Origin: Nitratireductor kimnyeongensis
GTDB taxonomy: Bacteria > Pseudomonadota > Alphaproteobacteria > Rhizobiales > Rhizobiaceae
Direction: 5' to 3'
Assembly (NCBI RefSeq): GCF_019891395.1
Contig: NZ_CP078143.1
Span: forward strand, 1,836,001-1,900,000
Length of the DNA: 64,000 bases
Shown: in pieces, positions 1 to 8,004 of the stretch
How positions within the stretch are numbered: position 1 is the stretch's first letter
Layout of the letters: every line of letters starts with the position of its first letter
Position numbers and translations under genes: made by a program
Notes under the pieces: model-generated
The model's database searches: none
The model's input: only the letters and a program-made list of their open reading frames with translations
Told to the model about the DNA's origin: nothing

Positions 1-1004
1 TGGAGCCCACCGCCGTCAACGGGCCGGAGTCCGATGCCGTTGCCGGGCTTCTGCCCGAGAATGAGCGCGAGATGCTGGTGGAAGAGATGCTGCTCGGCAA
101 GGAAGCCTGCCGTCCCTTCGACATGCAGGCCTTCCGCGAAGGTCACCTCACGCCGGTCTATTTTGGTTCGGCGCTGCGCAATTTCGGCGTGCGCGATCTG
201 ATCGAAGCGTTGGGCAATTTTGGCCCCGCGCCTCGCGCGCAGGAAGCAGATTCCCGCAGGGTCGAGGCGACGGAGGAGAAGATGACCTCCTTCGTTTTCA
301 AGATTCAGGCGAACATGGACCCGAACCACCGCGACCGCATTGCCTTCGTGCGCGTCTGCTCCGGCAAGCTCCAGCGTGGCATGAAAGCCAAGCTCGTGCG
401 CACCGGCAAGCCGATCAGCCTGTCCGCACCGCAGTTCTTCTTCGCCAAGAGCCGCATCACCGCCGATGAGGCTTTTGCAGGCGACGTGGTGGGCATTCCG
501 AACCATGGCACACTGCGCATTGGCGACACGCTGACCGAGGGCGAGGAACTGCTTTTCCGGGGCGTGCCCAACTTTGCGCCTGAAATCCTGCGCCGCGTCC
601 GGCTTGGCGATGCCATGAAAGCCAAGAAGCTGAAAGAGGCCCTGCAGCAAATGGCCGAGGAAGGCGTGGTGCAGCTTTTCACACCGGAAGACGGGTCGCC
701 CGCCATTGTCGGCGTGGTTGGCGCACTGCAGCTCGATGTGCTGAAGGAACGGCTTAAGGTTGAATATTCACTTCCGGTGGATTTCGAGATGGCGCGTTTC
801 AGCGTGTGCCGCTGGATCTCTTCGGAGGAGCCGGGAGAAGTGGATCGGTTTATCACCGCGCATCGCGGCGACATCGCCCGCGATCTCGACGATGATCCCG
901 TTTTCCTTGCGCCGCATGAGTTCGGTCTGAACTACGAGGCCGACCGCTGGAAGGCGGTGCGCTTTGCCACGGTGAAGGACTACCAGACACGCAAGGCCGC
1001 CTGA
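1..1004 (+). CDS. prfC: Peptide chain release factor 3 (RF3), C-terminal part
   Basis: The reading frame is open from the first bases of the window (frame of position 3) to a TGA at 1002-1004, so this is the 3' part of a longer gene. RF3 is a ribosome-bound GTPase that removes RF1/RF2 after termination. The G domain lies outside the window. What remains matches domains 2 and 3: the beta-barrel stretch with FKIQANMDPNHRDRIAFVR and the C-terminal EF-G-like part containing GVVGALQLDVLKERL. Confidence in the family is high; the N-terminus cannot be judged. Confidence 0.93.
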   Translation, partial: EPTAVNGPESDAVAGLLPENEREMLVEEMLLGKEACRPFDMQAFREGHLTPVYFGSALRNFGVRDLIEALGNFGPAPRAQEADSRRVEATEEKMTSFVFKIQANMDPNHRDRIAFVRVCSGKLQRGMKAKLVRTGKPISLSAPQFFFAKSRITADEAFAGDVVGIPNHGTLRIGDTLTEGEELLFRGVPNFAPEILRRVRLGDAMKAKKLKEALQQMAEEGVVQLFTPEDGSPAIVGVVGALQLDVLKERLKVEYSLPVDFEMARFSVCRWISSEEPGEVDRFITAHRGDIARDLDDDPVFLAPHEFGLNYEADRWKAVRFATVKDYQTRKAA

Positions 1005-1103
1005 GCGAGCGGGTTCACTGAATACGTGCCATATTGGTAGAATTTTTCTTCTTTGAGTCTCTCTAGAGAATGAAATTCCAAGCAGGTGCCGCAAATAGCG
1101 CCT

Positions 1104-1118
1104 AGATGAGGTTCATCT
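1104..1118. promoter_or_regulatory. Small dyad upstream of the peroxiredoxin gene
   Basis: AGATGA and TCATCT form perfect 6-bp arms around GGT, centred about 80 bp before the peroxiredoxin start. It could be an operator or part of a leader hairpin. No regulator is assigned; a dyad this short can occur by chance. Confidence 0.25.
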
Positions 1119-1192
1119 GCACATGTGGGGCTTGCTATCCTGCATCGTCAGGAACATCAACTGCATTTCATCTCACCCAGGAGGAGAGAACG

Positions 1193-1852
1193 ATGAGCCT
1201 TCGCATCAACGACACCGCGCCGGATTTCAGCGCGGAAACCACCCACGGAACCATCAATTTCCACGACTGGATCGGTGACGGTTGGGCCGTTCTTTTCAGC
1301 CACCCCAAAGATTTCACGCCAGTCTGCACCACCGAGCTCGGCACGATGGCGGGGCTCGAGGGAGAGTTCAAAAAGCGCAACACCAAGATCATTGGTATTT
1401 CGGTCGATCCGGTTGAGGACCATGTGCGCTGGAAGGACGACATCAAGTCTGCCACGGGCCATGCCGTCGATTATCCGATGATCGGCGACAAGGATCTGAA
1501 GGTCGCCAAGCTCTATGACATGCTGCCGGCTGATGCGGGCGACAAGTCCGATGGTCGCACCGCAGCAGACAACGCGACCGTGCGTTCTGTTTACGTCGTG
1601 GGTCCCGACAAGAAGATCAAGCTCGTGCTCACCTATCCCATGACGACGGGCCGCAATTTTGCGGAAATTCTGCGTGCGATCGACTCCATCCAGCTCACCG
1701 CCAAGCATCAGGTTGCGACGCCGGCCAACTGGCAGCAGGGCGAGGATGTGATCATCACGCCGGCAGTGTCCAACGAGGATGCGGTGAAGCGCTTCGGTTC
1801 ATTCGAAACGATCCTGCCCTATTTGCGCAAGACCAAGCAGCCCGCGGGCTGA
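1193..1852 (+). CDS. Peroxiredoxin, 1-Cys (Prx6/AhpC-TSA) type
   Basis: A 219-residue thiol peroxidase that reduces hydrogen peroxide and organic hydroperoxides in the cytosol. The peroxidatic cysteine is Cys45 in the motif FTPVCTTELG. The length, the DGRTAADNATVRSVYVV stretch and the long C-terminal domain are typical of the Prx6-like 1-Cys class rather than 2-Cys AhpC. An in-frame ORF extends upstream to 1106, but the start at 1193 is preceded by GGAGGAGAG and gives the standard N-terminus MSLRINDTAPDF. It is monocistronic and followed at once by a strong terminator. Confidence 0.93.
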   Translation: MSLRINDTAPDFSAETTHGTINFHDWIGDGWAVLFSHPKDFTPVCTTELGTMAGLEGEFKKRNTKIIGISVDPVEDHVRWKDDIKSATGHAVDYPMIGDKDLKVAKLYDMLPADAGDKSDGRTAADNATVRSVYVVGPDKKIKLVLTYPMTTGRNFAEILRAIDSIQLTAKHQVATPANWQQGEDVIITPAVSNEDAVKRFGSFETILPYLRKTKQPAG

Positions 1853-1873
1853 TATTGGTCGACTCATGATCGC

Positions 1874-1909
1874 AGCCCCGGAAGCGCGCTCGCTCCGGGG
1901 CTTTTTTTT
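1874..1909 (+). terminator. Rho-independent terminator after peroxiredoxin
   Basis: AGCCCCGGA (1874-1882) pairs with TCCGGGGCT (1894-1902), followed by a run of T to 1909. It lies 22 bp past the peroxiredoxin stop. Confidence 0.9.
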
Positions 1910-1991
1910 GGGCGAAGGGCCGGACTTGTCTTCAGAACGCGCCGCTGGCAGGGTCTGGTGATTCTGCATGAAACCGTCTCAGGAGTCCGCC

Positions 1992-2342
1992 ATGCCCCGT
2001 CCCATTTTGTCGCTGATCGCTCTCCTCGCAATTTTCTCTCAAGCTCACGCGGCAACGATGGAGATTGATCTTCCCGACGCAGAGAGCGTTGAGGCTGCAG
2101 CGGTAACTTATGCGTGTCCGGGCGGCGATATCGACGTCACCTATTACAACGCCGGCGACACGTCACTTGCGGTCGCCATGATTGACGGCACTTCGGTGGT
2201 GATGAGCAATGTGCTGGCCGCCTCAGGGGCGAAATACGCTGGTGGACCCTATGTCTGGTGGACGAAGGGTGACGATGCCGATCTCTACGATCTGATGAAG
2301 GGTGAGGGCGCAGAACCCGTGTCCTGTAGCACAAAAAACTAA
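1992..2342 (+). CDS. Secreted MliC-like (C-type lysozyme inhibitor fold) protein
   Basis: A 116-residue exported protein. The start at 1992 has AGGAG seven bases upstream; an in-frame ATG at 1968 lacks a ribosome site. The N-terminus is a signal peptide (hydrophobic core ILSLIALLAIFSQ, cleavage after AHA). The mature part has two cysteines (YACPGG and PVSC) and the pattern AASGAKYAGG...WWTKGDDADLYD, which matches the SGxxY...W.KG.xA signature of MliC/PliC inhibitors. The expected role is protection of peptidoglycan from C-type lysozyme in the periplasm. No lipobox cysteine is visible, so it is probably soluble. Single gene. Confidence 0.72.
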   Translation: MPRPILSLIALLAIFSQAHAATMEIDLPDAESVEAAAVTYACPGGDIDVTYYNAGDTSLAVAMIDGTSVVMSNVLAASGAKYAGGPYVWWTKGDDADLYDLMKGEGAEPVSCSTKN

Positions 2343-2367
2343 ACCAACAGGCCGGATTCAGAAAATA

Positions 2368-2379
2368 AACCACCTGGTT
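2368..2379. promoter_or_regulatory. Distal ArsR-type operator
   Basis: AACCACCTGGTT, embedded in AAATAAACC...GGTTGA. The same flanks recur around the proximal site 39 bp downstream. The paired sites sit directly before the ArsR gene, so autoregulation is the natural reading. Confidence 0.65.
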
Positions 2380-2406
2380 GACTGTTCATTTCGCGAATGG
2401 TAAATA

Positions 2407-2418
2407 AACCATATGGTT
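2407..2418. promoter_or_regulatory. Proximal ArsR-type operator overlapping the start codon
   Basis: AACCATATGGTT is a perfect 12-bp palindrome, and the ATG of the ArsR gene (2413-2415) lies inside it. The surrounding AAATAAACC...GGTTGA context repeats the distal site. Binding here would block the start of the transcript or ribosome access. Confidence 0.7.
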
Positions 2419-2796
2419 GAATATCTGTCGTCTGAACTCGATGCTGTTTTCCATGCCCTCTCGGATCCAACGAGACGTGCGATGCTGCATCGCCTTTCCG
2501 CTGGTGAGCGTAGCGTCTCGCAGCTGGCACAGCCCTTCGACATGTCGCTGGCCGGGGCTTCCAAACATGTGAAGGTTCTGGAAGGCGCGGGTCTCGTCAG
2601 CCGGCGTGTGGAGGGGCGCACCCATTATTGCCGGCTGGAGGCCGCACGCCTTGCCGGCGCTCAGGCTTGGTTCCGCTACTATGAGCGGTTCTGGACCAAC
2701 CGCATCGACACGTTGCAGGCAATTCTGGAAGCCGAAGATCGAGAGCGCGCCATCAGGAAAGATTCACAGGGAAAACCACCGGTCACAGGGACATGA
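2413..2796 (+). CDS. ArsR-family transcriptional regulator (SRPBCC-linked type)
   Basis: A 127-residue winged-helix repressor. The N-terminus has the signature LDAVFHALSDPTRRAML, and the recognition helix region is MSLAGASKHVKVLEGAGLV. Metal-binding cysteines of classic ArsR/SmtB proteins are absent, as is usual for members paired with AHSA1/SRPBCC genes. The ATG has no clear Shine-Dalgarno and lies inside an operator palindrome, so the transcript may be leaderless or very short-leadered. It heads an operon with the SRPBCC protein (10 bp downstream) and two VOC proteins. Confidence 0.88.
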   Translation: MVEYLSSELDAVFHALSDPTRRAMLHRLSAGERSVSQLAQPFDMSLAGASKHVKVLEGAGLVSRRVEGRTHYCRLEAARLAGAQAWFRYYERFWTNRIDTLQAILEAEDRERAIRKDSQGKPPVTGT

Positions 2797-2806
2797 AAGG
2801 ACGACA

Positions 2807-3355
2807 ATGAAACAGAAAGACGAGAATGGTTTCGGCGTCGCCACGGCACCCGACGAGGTTCGTTTCGAGAGATATCTTCCGGGCCCGGTCGAACGCATTT
2901 GGTCCTATCTGACCGAAGCGGACAAGCGCCGGCGATGGCTGGCGGGCGGAGAGATGGAGCCACGTGCTGGTGGTTCCGCAAAACTCCTTTTCCGCCATTC
3001 CGAGTTCACCGACGAAGACCCGCCCGAGGTCTACAGGGAAATGAACGAGAAGGGATTTCTCTCCGAGGGGCGGATCCTTGCGTGGGATGCACCGCGGTTT
3101 CTGGCCATGACCTGGCCGGGAGATGGTGCCGATAGCCAGGTCGAATTCGAGCTCTTCCCCGAGGGCGAAAGGGTTCTCCTGGTCGTGACCCACAAACGCC
3201 TCGCCGACCGGGAGGAGATGATCAATGTCTCCGGTGGTTGGCATGCGCATCTGACGGTTCTGCAAGCGGTACTTGCAGGCGAGAAGGCACCGCCCTTCTG
3301 GTCGCAGATCGCTGCGCTGGAGACCGCTTACGCCGCACGCTTCAACGAACAGTGA
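2807..3355 (+). CDS. SRPBCC / AHSA1-like domain protein
   Basis: A 182-residue protein of the START-like SRPBCC fold (activator of Hsp90 ATPase homologue family), with FERYLPGPVERIWSYLTEADKRRRWLAGG near the N-terminus and the closing GGWHAHLTVLQAVLAG helix typical of the family. The in-frame ORF extends upstream into the ArsR gene, but the start at 2807 follows AAAGGACGACA and gives a normal length. These proteins bind hydrophobic ligands; their partnership with an ArsR regulator is common, but the substrate is unknown. Confidence 0.82.
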   Translation: MKQKDENGFGVATAPDEVRFERYLPGPVERIWSYLTEADKRRRWLAGGEMEPRAGGSAKLLFRHSEFTDEDPPEVYREMNEKGFLSEGRILAWDAPRFLAMTWPGDGADSQVEFELFPEGERVLLVVTHKRLADREEMINVSGGWHAHLTVLQAVLAGEKAPPFWSQIAALETAYAARFNEQ

Positions 3356-3388
3356 AACCTTGCCGCTGTTGGCACCAAGGAGGATGAC

Positions 3389-3796
3389 ATGAATGTGTCT
3401 GCTAAGCCGGAAGCTCACGCACGGCCCGACGCCGCACCGAAGCTCGTCGGCGGACGAAACATCGCCATGAAGGTGCCGCCGCATCAGTATGACGAGACGG
3501 TGCGCTTCTATCGGGATGTTCTCGGCATGGAGCAAATCGAGGAGCTTCTGCCCGCTGTCGGCTTCCGCTTCGGAGCCAACCAGCTTTGGATCGACAAGAT
3601 GCCGGGCATGAGCCAGTCGGAACTCTGGCTGGAAATCGTGACCGACGATACCAAGGCAGCCGCCGCTCGGCTGGAAGCGGCGGGCATCGCGCGTTGCGAC
3701 GAGATCGAACCGCTGGGCGAAAATTTCGACGGCTTCTGGATATCGAGCCCCGCTCAGATCATCCATCTGGTCGACAATAAGACCGGCGCCTGGTGA
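3389..3796 (+). CDS. VOC-superfamily (glyoxalase-like) protein
   Basis: A 135-residue single-domain vicinal oxygen chelate protein. Beta-alpha-beta modules are visible, with YDETVRFYRDVLGMEQIEE in the first half and TDDTKAAAARLEAAGI plus a terminal IIHLVD strand in the second. An AAGGAGGA ribosome site lies just before the start. It is the third gene of the ArsR operon, followed after 7 bp by a second VOC gene. The pair may form a heterodimer or act separately; the metal ligands and substrate cannot be fixed from sequence alone. Confidence 0.75.
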   Translation: MNVSAKPEAHARPDAAPKLVGGRNIAMKVPPHQYDETVRFYRDVLGMEQIEELLPAVGFRFGANQLWIDKMPGMSQSELWLEIVTDDTKAAAARLEAAGIARCDEIEPLGENFDGFWISSPAQIIHLVDNKTGAW

Positions 3797-3803
3797 AGGC
3801 GAT

Positions 3804-4196
3804 ATGCTGCAGATAGCACTGACGAGCATCCTTGTGGATGATCAGGACAAGGCTGAGGCATTTTACACGGATGTGCTGGGTTTCCGGAAGAAGCAGGACT
3901 TTCCGGCCGGCGGGGCCCGCTGGCTGACCGTTGTGACAATGGGAGTCGAGAACGGCACCGAGCTTCTGCTGGAACCCATGGGCTATGACTTCGCGCACAC
4001 ATATCAAAAGGCACTTTTTGACGCGGGCCTTCCCTGCGCGACTTTTGCCAGCGAGGATGTCCAGGCAGAATATGACCGGCTGAAAGCGCTGGGCGTGGTG
4101 TTTCGTGGAGAGCCGACCCGGATGGAGGGGATGCCGACCATAGCGGTGTTCGAGGACACGTGCGGTAATCTCATCCAGATGTTCGAGACGCCGTAA
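3804..4196 (+). CDS. VOC family protein (glyoxalase/bleomycin-resistance type)
   Basis: A 130-residue VOC protein. It has the opening SILVDDQDKAEAFYTDVLGF, a central LEPMGYDFAHTYQKALFDAGLPCATF, and the closing CGNLIQMFE, in which the terminal Glu is the usual metal ligand. It is closer to the standard glyoxalase/dioxygenase pattern than its upstream neighbour. Last gene of the ArsR-SRPBCC-VOC-VOC unit; the downstream pirin gene converges from the other strand. Confidence 0.85.
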   Translation: MLQIALTSILVDDQDKAEAFYTDVLGFRKKQDFPAGGARWLTVVTMGVENGTELLLEPMGYDFAHTYQKALFDAGLPCATFASEDVQAEYDRLKALGVVFRGEPTRMEGMPTIAVFEDTCGNLIQMFETP

Positions 4197-4242
4197 CAGG
4201 AAAGGCGGGCACGAGGTGCCCGCCCTGATCTCGACTTCACCT

Positions 4243-5160
4243 TCAGGACTTCGCTCCCTCACGGATGAAGGTGCCGGCATTCAGTTCATTGAACGCTTGC
4301 ATCAGTTCCTGACGCGTGTTCATGACAATAGGACCGTGCCAGGCGACGGGCTCCTGGATGGGCTTGCCCGATACGAGCAGGAAACGGATGCCCTGTTCAC
4401 CGGCCTGCACCACCACCTCGTCGCCGGTGTCGAAAACGACCAGCGTGCGGTCCCCGCTCATGTCGCGAAGATGCAACTCCTCGCCGGCGACTTCCTTTTC
4501 CACCAGCACGCCGAAAGGCCTGGAGGCATCGCGGAACGTGCCGGATCCCTCGAAGATATAGGCAAACGCGCTGCGATAGGTATCGACAGGCAGGATCTTG
4601 CGCCGCCCCGGCGGCACCCAGACATCGAGATATTGCGGATCGGCGGCAATGCCGTCGACGGGACCGCGCTTGCCCCAGAACTCGCCAACCACAATACGAA
4701 CCCGCGTGCCGTCGTCATCGATCACTTCGGGAATGTCGCCCGCCTTCACGTCCTGATAGCGTGGCGTCGCCATCTTTTCGCTGGACGGAAGATTGGCCCA
4801 GAGCTGGAAGCCATGCATGCGGCCCTGCCTGTCGCCATGCGGCATTTCCTGGTGGAGGATACCACTGCCGGCCGTCATCCATTGCACGTCCCCAGCACCG
4901 AGTGAGCCGGCATTGCCGAGACTGTCGGCATGATCGACACTTCCGGCCAGCACATAGGTGATCGTTTCGATGCCGCGATGCGGGTGCCAGGGGAATCCGG
5001 CCTGATAGTCTTCGGGACGGTCGTTTCGGAAGTCATCGAGCAGCAAAAACGGGTCAGCCAGCTTCGGATCGCCGAAACCGAATGCCCTATCAAGGCGAAC
5101 TCCGGCACCCTCAATCGTGGGCTGAGCTTGCGAAATCTGCTTTACGGGACGAATGGACAT
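4243..5160 (-). CDS. Pirin family protein
   Basis: A 305-residue bicupin. The N-terminal cupin carries the metal-binding pattern FPWHPHRGIETITYVLAG and the later DVQWMTAGSGILHQEMP; the C-terminal pirin domain follows. Bacterial pirins bind Fe and some act as quercetin 2,3-dioxygenases or redox-sensitive partners. The start at 5160 has GGAGAG eight bases upstream; an upstream in-frame Met (5205) has none. Monocistronic. Confidence 0.92.
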   Translation of the reverse strand: MSIRPVKQISQAQPTIEGAGVRLDRAFGFGDPKLADPFLLLDDFRNDRPEDYQAGFPWHPHRGIETITYVLAGSVDHADSLGNAGSLGAGDVQWMTAGSGILHQEMPHGDRQGRMHGFQLWANLPSSEKMATPRYQDVKAGDIPEVIDDDGTRVRIVVGEFWGKRGPVDGIAADPQYLDVWVPPGRRKILPVDTYRSAFAYIFEGSGTFRDASRPFGVLVEKEVAGEELHLRDMSGDRTLVVFDTGDEVVVQAGEQGIRFLLVSGKPIQEPVAWHGPIVMNTRQELMQAFNELNAGTFIREGAKS

Positions 5161-5241
5161 GATCGTCTCTCCATCTGTTGCTTGCAGCAAAGATAGTCGG
5201 TTCACGCGGTCATGACATCCGCAACAGCGAAGACGCGCTGT

Positions 5242-5817
5242 TCACATGTCGGAGACAATCGAGGGCATTAACGCTGCAGGTGGTTCGATGCTCTGGTCGC
5301 GCCAGAAAACGATGCTCGGACGGTCCTTGTATTCGGCTCGCGCCTTTTCAACAAAGCCGAGGCGCTCTGCAAGTTTGAGCGAGGGAGCGTTTTCCTCATC
5401 GATGATGCACGTGATCGCTTTGCCACCGTGCGCCTGCGAGCACCAGACAAACACCGCTTCCATGGCTTCTTTCGCATACCCCCTGCCGTGGACCTCCGGC
5501 AGGAAGACCCATCCCGCCTCCAGTGTGCCCAAAACAGAAGGGGTAATGGTGCGCCGTGCTTCCTGAACACCCGCATCGCCCAGAAAAGCGCTGGTCGCCT
5601 TTTCCGTCACGGCAAAATATCCGAAACCCATCAGGTCCCACATGCCCCGATGCGCGGCGAGACGGCGCCAGGCATCTTCCTCGGTGAGCGGTTTGCCCGA
5701 GGTAAAGCGTGTGGTTTCAGGCAGCGACCACAGGCGGGCGAAGGCATCGAAATCAGTGATCGAGTGCGCACGCAGCACGAGACGCTCCGTCTCGAGAATC
5801 GGGGTTTGCAAAGTCAT
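5242..5817 (-). CDS. GNAT family N-acetyltransferase (RimJ/RimL-like)
   Basis: A 191-residue acetyltransferase. It opens with ILETERLVLRAHSITDFDAFARLW, typical of RimJ/RimL-type GNATs, and contains the acetyl-CoA region EVHGRGYAKEAMEAVFVW and the later NAPSLKLAERLGFVE. The chosen start (5817) overlaps the coaBC stop as ATGA, indicating translational coupling; the longer ORF reading into coaBC is discarded. The acceptor substrate is unknown. Confidence 0.87.
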   Translation of the reverse strand: MTLQTPILETERLVLRAHSITDFDAFARLWSLPETTRFTSGKPLTEEDAWRRLAAHRGMWDLMGFGYFAVTEKATSAFLGDAGVQEARRTITPSVLGTLEAGWVFLPEVHGRGYAKEAMEAVFVWCSQAHGGKAITCIIDEENAPSLKLAERLGFVEKARAEYKDRPSIVFWRDQSIEPPAALMPSIVSDM

Positions 5818-7058
5818 CCTTTTGGTCCGAGCCGATCGGCTATGAGCTGTGCCAGACGTTCGGCAACGTCGTCCTTGCCCATTTCCGGCCATTCGTCATG
5901 TCCGTCCTGACTGACGATCACCACGCTGTTGCGGTCGCCACCCATCACCCCGCCGGGGCCAACGCCGCTATCATGCGAGACATCGTTGGCGACGATAATG
6001 TCGGCGCCCTTCTTGTTCAGCTTGGCGCGCGCATTCTTGAACAGGTCCTGTGTTTCGGCAGCGAAGCCGATGACGAGTTCCGGACGCTTCTCATGGTGGC
6101 CGACACCAGCAAGAATGTCCGGGTTTTCGGTCAGTGCAAGCGTAGGGGCGCCCTGCCCAGGCTTCTTCTTGATCTTTTCGGCGGTCTCGACCGCCGGGCG
6201 CCAGTCGGCGACGGCAGCGACGAATACCCCGGCATCTGCCGGCAGGGCTGCTTCCACAGCCTCGCGCATCTGGCGCGCCGTCTCCACATGGGTGGTCGTG
6301 ACACCCTGCGGGTCCGGAATGGAGACGGGCCCCGAAACGAGGTGAACCGAAGCCCCGAGGCGGGCAAGTGCCGCAGCGATGGCGTGGCCCTGTTTGCCCG
6401 AGGAACGGTTGGCGATGTACCGGACCGGGTCGATCACTTCATGGGTCGGACCGGACGTCACGATCACCTTGCGGCCCGCAAGCGGCTTCTCGCCTGTATC
6501 AAGCAGTGTCTCGATGGCCGCCACGATCTCCAGCGGTTCGGCCATCCGGCCCTCGCCCGCTTCGCCCCTTTCGGCCATTTCCCCCCGATTGGGACCGATG
6601 AAGTGCACCCCGTCTTCCCGGAGCGTCCCGGCATTGCGCTGTGTGGCCGGGTGCCCCCACATATGGGGGTTCATGGCCGGCGCCATGAGAACAGGCTTAT
6701 CGGTGGCCAGCAGCACAGTCGATGCGAGATCGTTGGCCTGGCCGGTGGCAAGCTTTGCCATCAGGTCCGCTGTGGCTGGCGCGACGACAAGGAGATCCGC
6801 CTCCCGCGATAGACGGATATGGCCGATATCGTGCTCGTCCTGTCGGTCGAACAGATCTGTGAAGACATGGTCCGCGCAGAGCGCTCCCACCGAAAGGGGC
6901 GTGATGAATTCCTGTGCAGCCTTTGTCATCACGCAACGCACGCTGGCCCCGCGCTCGCGCAGGCGGCGGATCAGGTCAAGGCATTTATAGGCTGCGATAC
7001 CGCCCCCGATCAGAAGCAGGATGCGCGTTTTGCGAAGGGTCTGCTGCGGGGCTGTCAT
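5814..7058 (-). CDS. coaBC: Bifunctional phosphopantothenoylcysteine decarboxylase / phosphopantothenate-cysteine ligase
   Basis: A 414-residue CoA biosynthesis enzyme (pantothenate phosphate to 4'-phosphopantetheine). The N-terminal CoaC flavoprotein domain (about 1-185) shows GGGIAAYK, the active-site His80 in DIGHIRLS, and PAMNPHMW at 127-134. The C-terminal CoaB domain (about 190-414) shows VTSGPTHEVIDPVRYIANRS at its start. Odd point: the position of the CoaC catalytic cysteine (A-C-G-D in E. coli) reads E-R-G-E around residue 164, with the flanking GRM intact. It is ATGA-coupled to the GNAT gene; its upstream neighbour is a toxin-antitoxin pair. Confidence 0.95.
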   Translation of the reverse strand: MTAPQQTLRKTRILLLIGGGIAAYKCLDLIRRLRERGASVRCVMTKAAQEFITPLSVGALCADHVFTDLFDRQDEHDIGHIRLSREADLLVVAPATADLMAKLATGQANDLASTVLLATDKPVLMAPAMNPHMWGHPATQRNAGTLREDGVHFIGPNRGEMAERGEAGEGRMAEPLEIVAAIETLLDTGEKPLAGRKVIVTSGPTHEVIDPVRYIANRSSGKQGHAIAAALARLGASVHLVSGPVSIPDPQGVTTTHVETARQMREAVEAALPADAGVFVAAVADWRPAVETAEKIKKKPGQGAPTLALTENPDILAGVGHHEKRPELVIGFAAETQDLFKNARAKLNKKGADIIVANDVSHDSGVGPGGVMGGDRNSVVIVSQDGHDEWPEMGKDDVAERLAQLIADRLGPKG

Positions 7059-7072
7059 GGATGCAGGCTCTC

Positions 7073-7498
7073 TTACGAAGGCTTCATGGCTGGCTCGATA
7101 TCGGTATGGACGAAATCGTCGCCCTTGAAAAGAAGCGGCAGGTTAGTGCTGCGGGCAAGCGCGTAAGCGAAGCAGTCACCAATGTTGAGCGCGGCCTTGT
7201 GTTCGGTCCCTATACCGTAGATCGCATAAGCCCTGCGGGCGATGCTCAATTGCCGGTCGTCGAAATCCACGGTTTCCGCCCCCACCGACTTGAGAAGCGT
7301 GTTCAGCCGTGCGGTTCCATCGATCAACGCGATGTGCCTCGCAACATAGTGCGCCTCGAAGGTGGTTGTGGTGCTGATTAGGGCCTGCTCGGCATCAAGG
7401 AAAGCTTGCAGGAACATCGGCGCATCGTCGTCGCCATTCAGAACAGCTATCAACGCCGACGTGTCGATGACGAATTTCGTTTCACAACGTACGGCCAT
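7073..7498 (-). CDS. PIN-domain ribonuclease toxin (VapC/FitB-like)
   Basis: A 141-residue PIN domain with the expected acidic residues: Asp12 (FVIDTSALIAVL), Glu48 (TFEAHYV), Asp108 (IGDCFAYALA) and Asp127/128 (FKGDDFVHTDI). Members cleave RNA and are held inactive by a cognate antitoxin. The gene overlaps the antitoxin by 17 bp, typical of a type II pair. Only 14 bp separate its stop from coaBC, so read-through into coaBC is possible. Confidence 0.88.
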   Translation of the reverse strand: MAVRCETKFVIDTSALIAVLNGDDDAPMFLQAFLDAEQALISTTTTFEAHYVARHIALIDGTARLNTLLKSVGAETVDFDDRQLSIARRAYAIYGIGTEHKAALNIGDCFAYALARSTNLPLLFKGDDFVHTDIEPAMKPS

Positions 7499-7736
7499 TC
7501 CAGATCTCGTCTGTGATGGCCTTCAGATCAAACGGGCCGATGGGTCTCATTGAGATCGATTCGATCAGCTCTATGCGATGGCGAGCATTCTTGTCGCGTG
7601 TAATTTGAGTGGGGTTAACGCTTTTTACGAGTATTCGACGCACCTCTTCTTCCATCGAGACGTCGTTTTCGGCAGCCTGCTTTTTCAAAGCGCGTCGGAC
7701 TTTTTCGTCCACATTTCGGATGGTCAGTGTCGCCAT
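7482..7736 (-). CDS. FitA/VapB-like ribbon-helix-helix antitoxin
   Basis: An 84-residue protein. The N-terminal ribbon-helix-helix starts MATLTIRNVDEKVRRALKKQ and continues MEEEVRRIL, the Arc/FitA pattern. The C-terminal half would wrap the toxin. The ORF can be extended to 7823, but the start at 7736 gives the standard FitA-like N-terminus and has GGGG upstream. It binds its own promoter in known systems; a nested palindrome lies 85 bp upstream. Confidence 0.85.
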   Translation of the reverse strand: MATLTIRNVDEKVRRALKKQAAENDVSMEEEVRRILVKSVNPTQITRDKNARHRIELIESISMRPIGPFDLKAITDEIWNGRTL

Positions 7737-7820
7737 CGTTGCCCCATCACAAAACACTTCAATCATCACGCCGCGGCAGGTGTGCGGCACGCCTGCCAGA
7801 CGGCTGCATTCAATTCCGGA

Positions 7821-7866
7821 CATAACGCAATGACAGCATGGCTGTCAGTGCTGGCGCTGCGTTATG
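7821..7866. promoter_or_regulatory. Nested palindrome, candidate toxin-antitoxin operator
   Basis: The outer arms CATAACGCA (7821-7829) and TGCGTTATG (7858-7866) are perfect inverted repeats. Inside them lies TGACAGC-ATG-GCTGTCA (7831-7847), also perfect. The block is about 85 bp upstream of the antitoxin start. A related half-site TGCTGTCAT recurs near 7929. The fit with RHH antitoxin autoregulation is inference. Confidence 0.55.
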
Positions 7867-8004
7867 CACACTTCTTCTGCGCCAAATAATTGAAGTGAAT
7901 CCATGCCTTAGATGCGCTTTGCTAGCATTGCTGTCATCGCTTTCATCATGGCGGCGCTTGGCTGAGAAGCGATGCAAGACGGAATTCGAATGTGGAGAGT
8001 TGAA

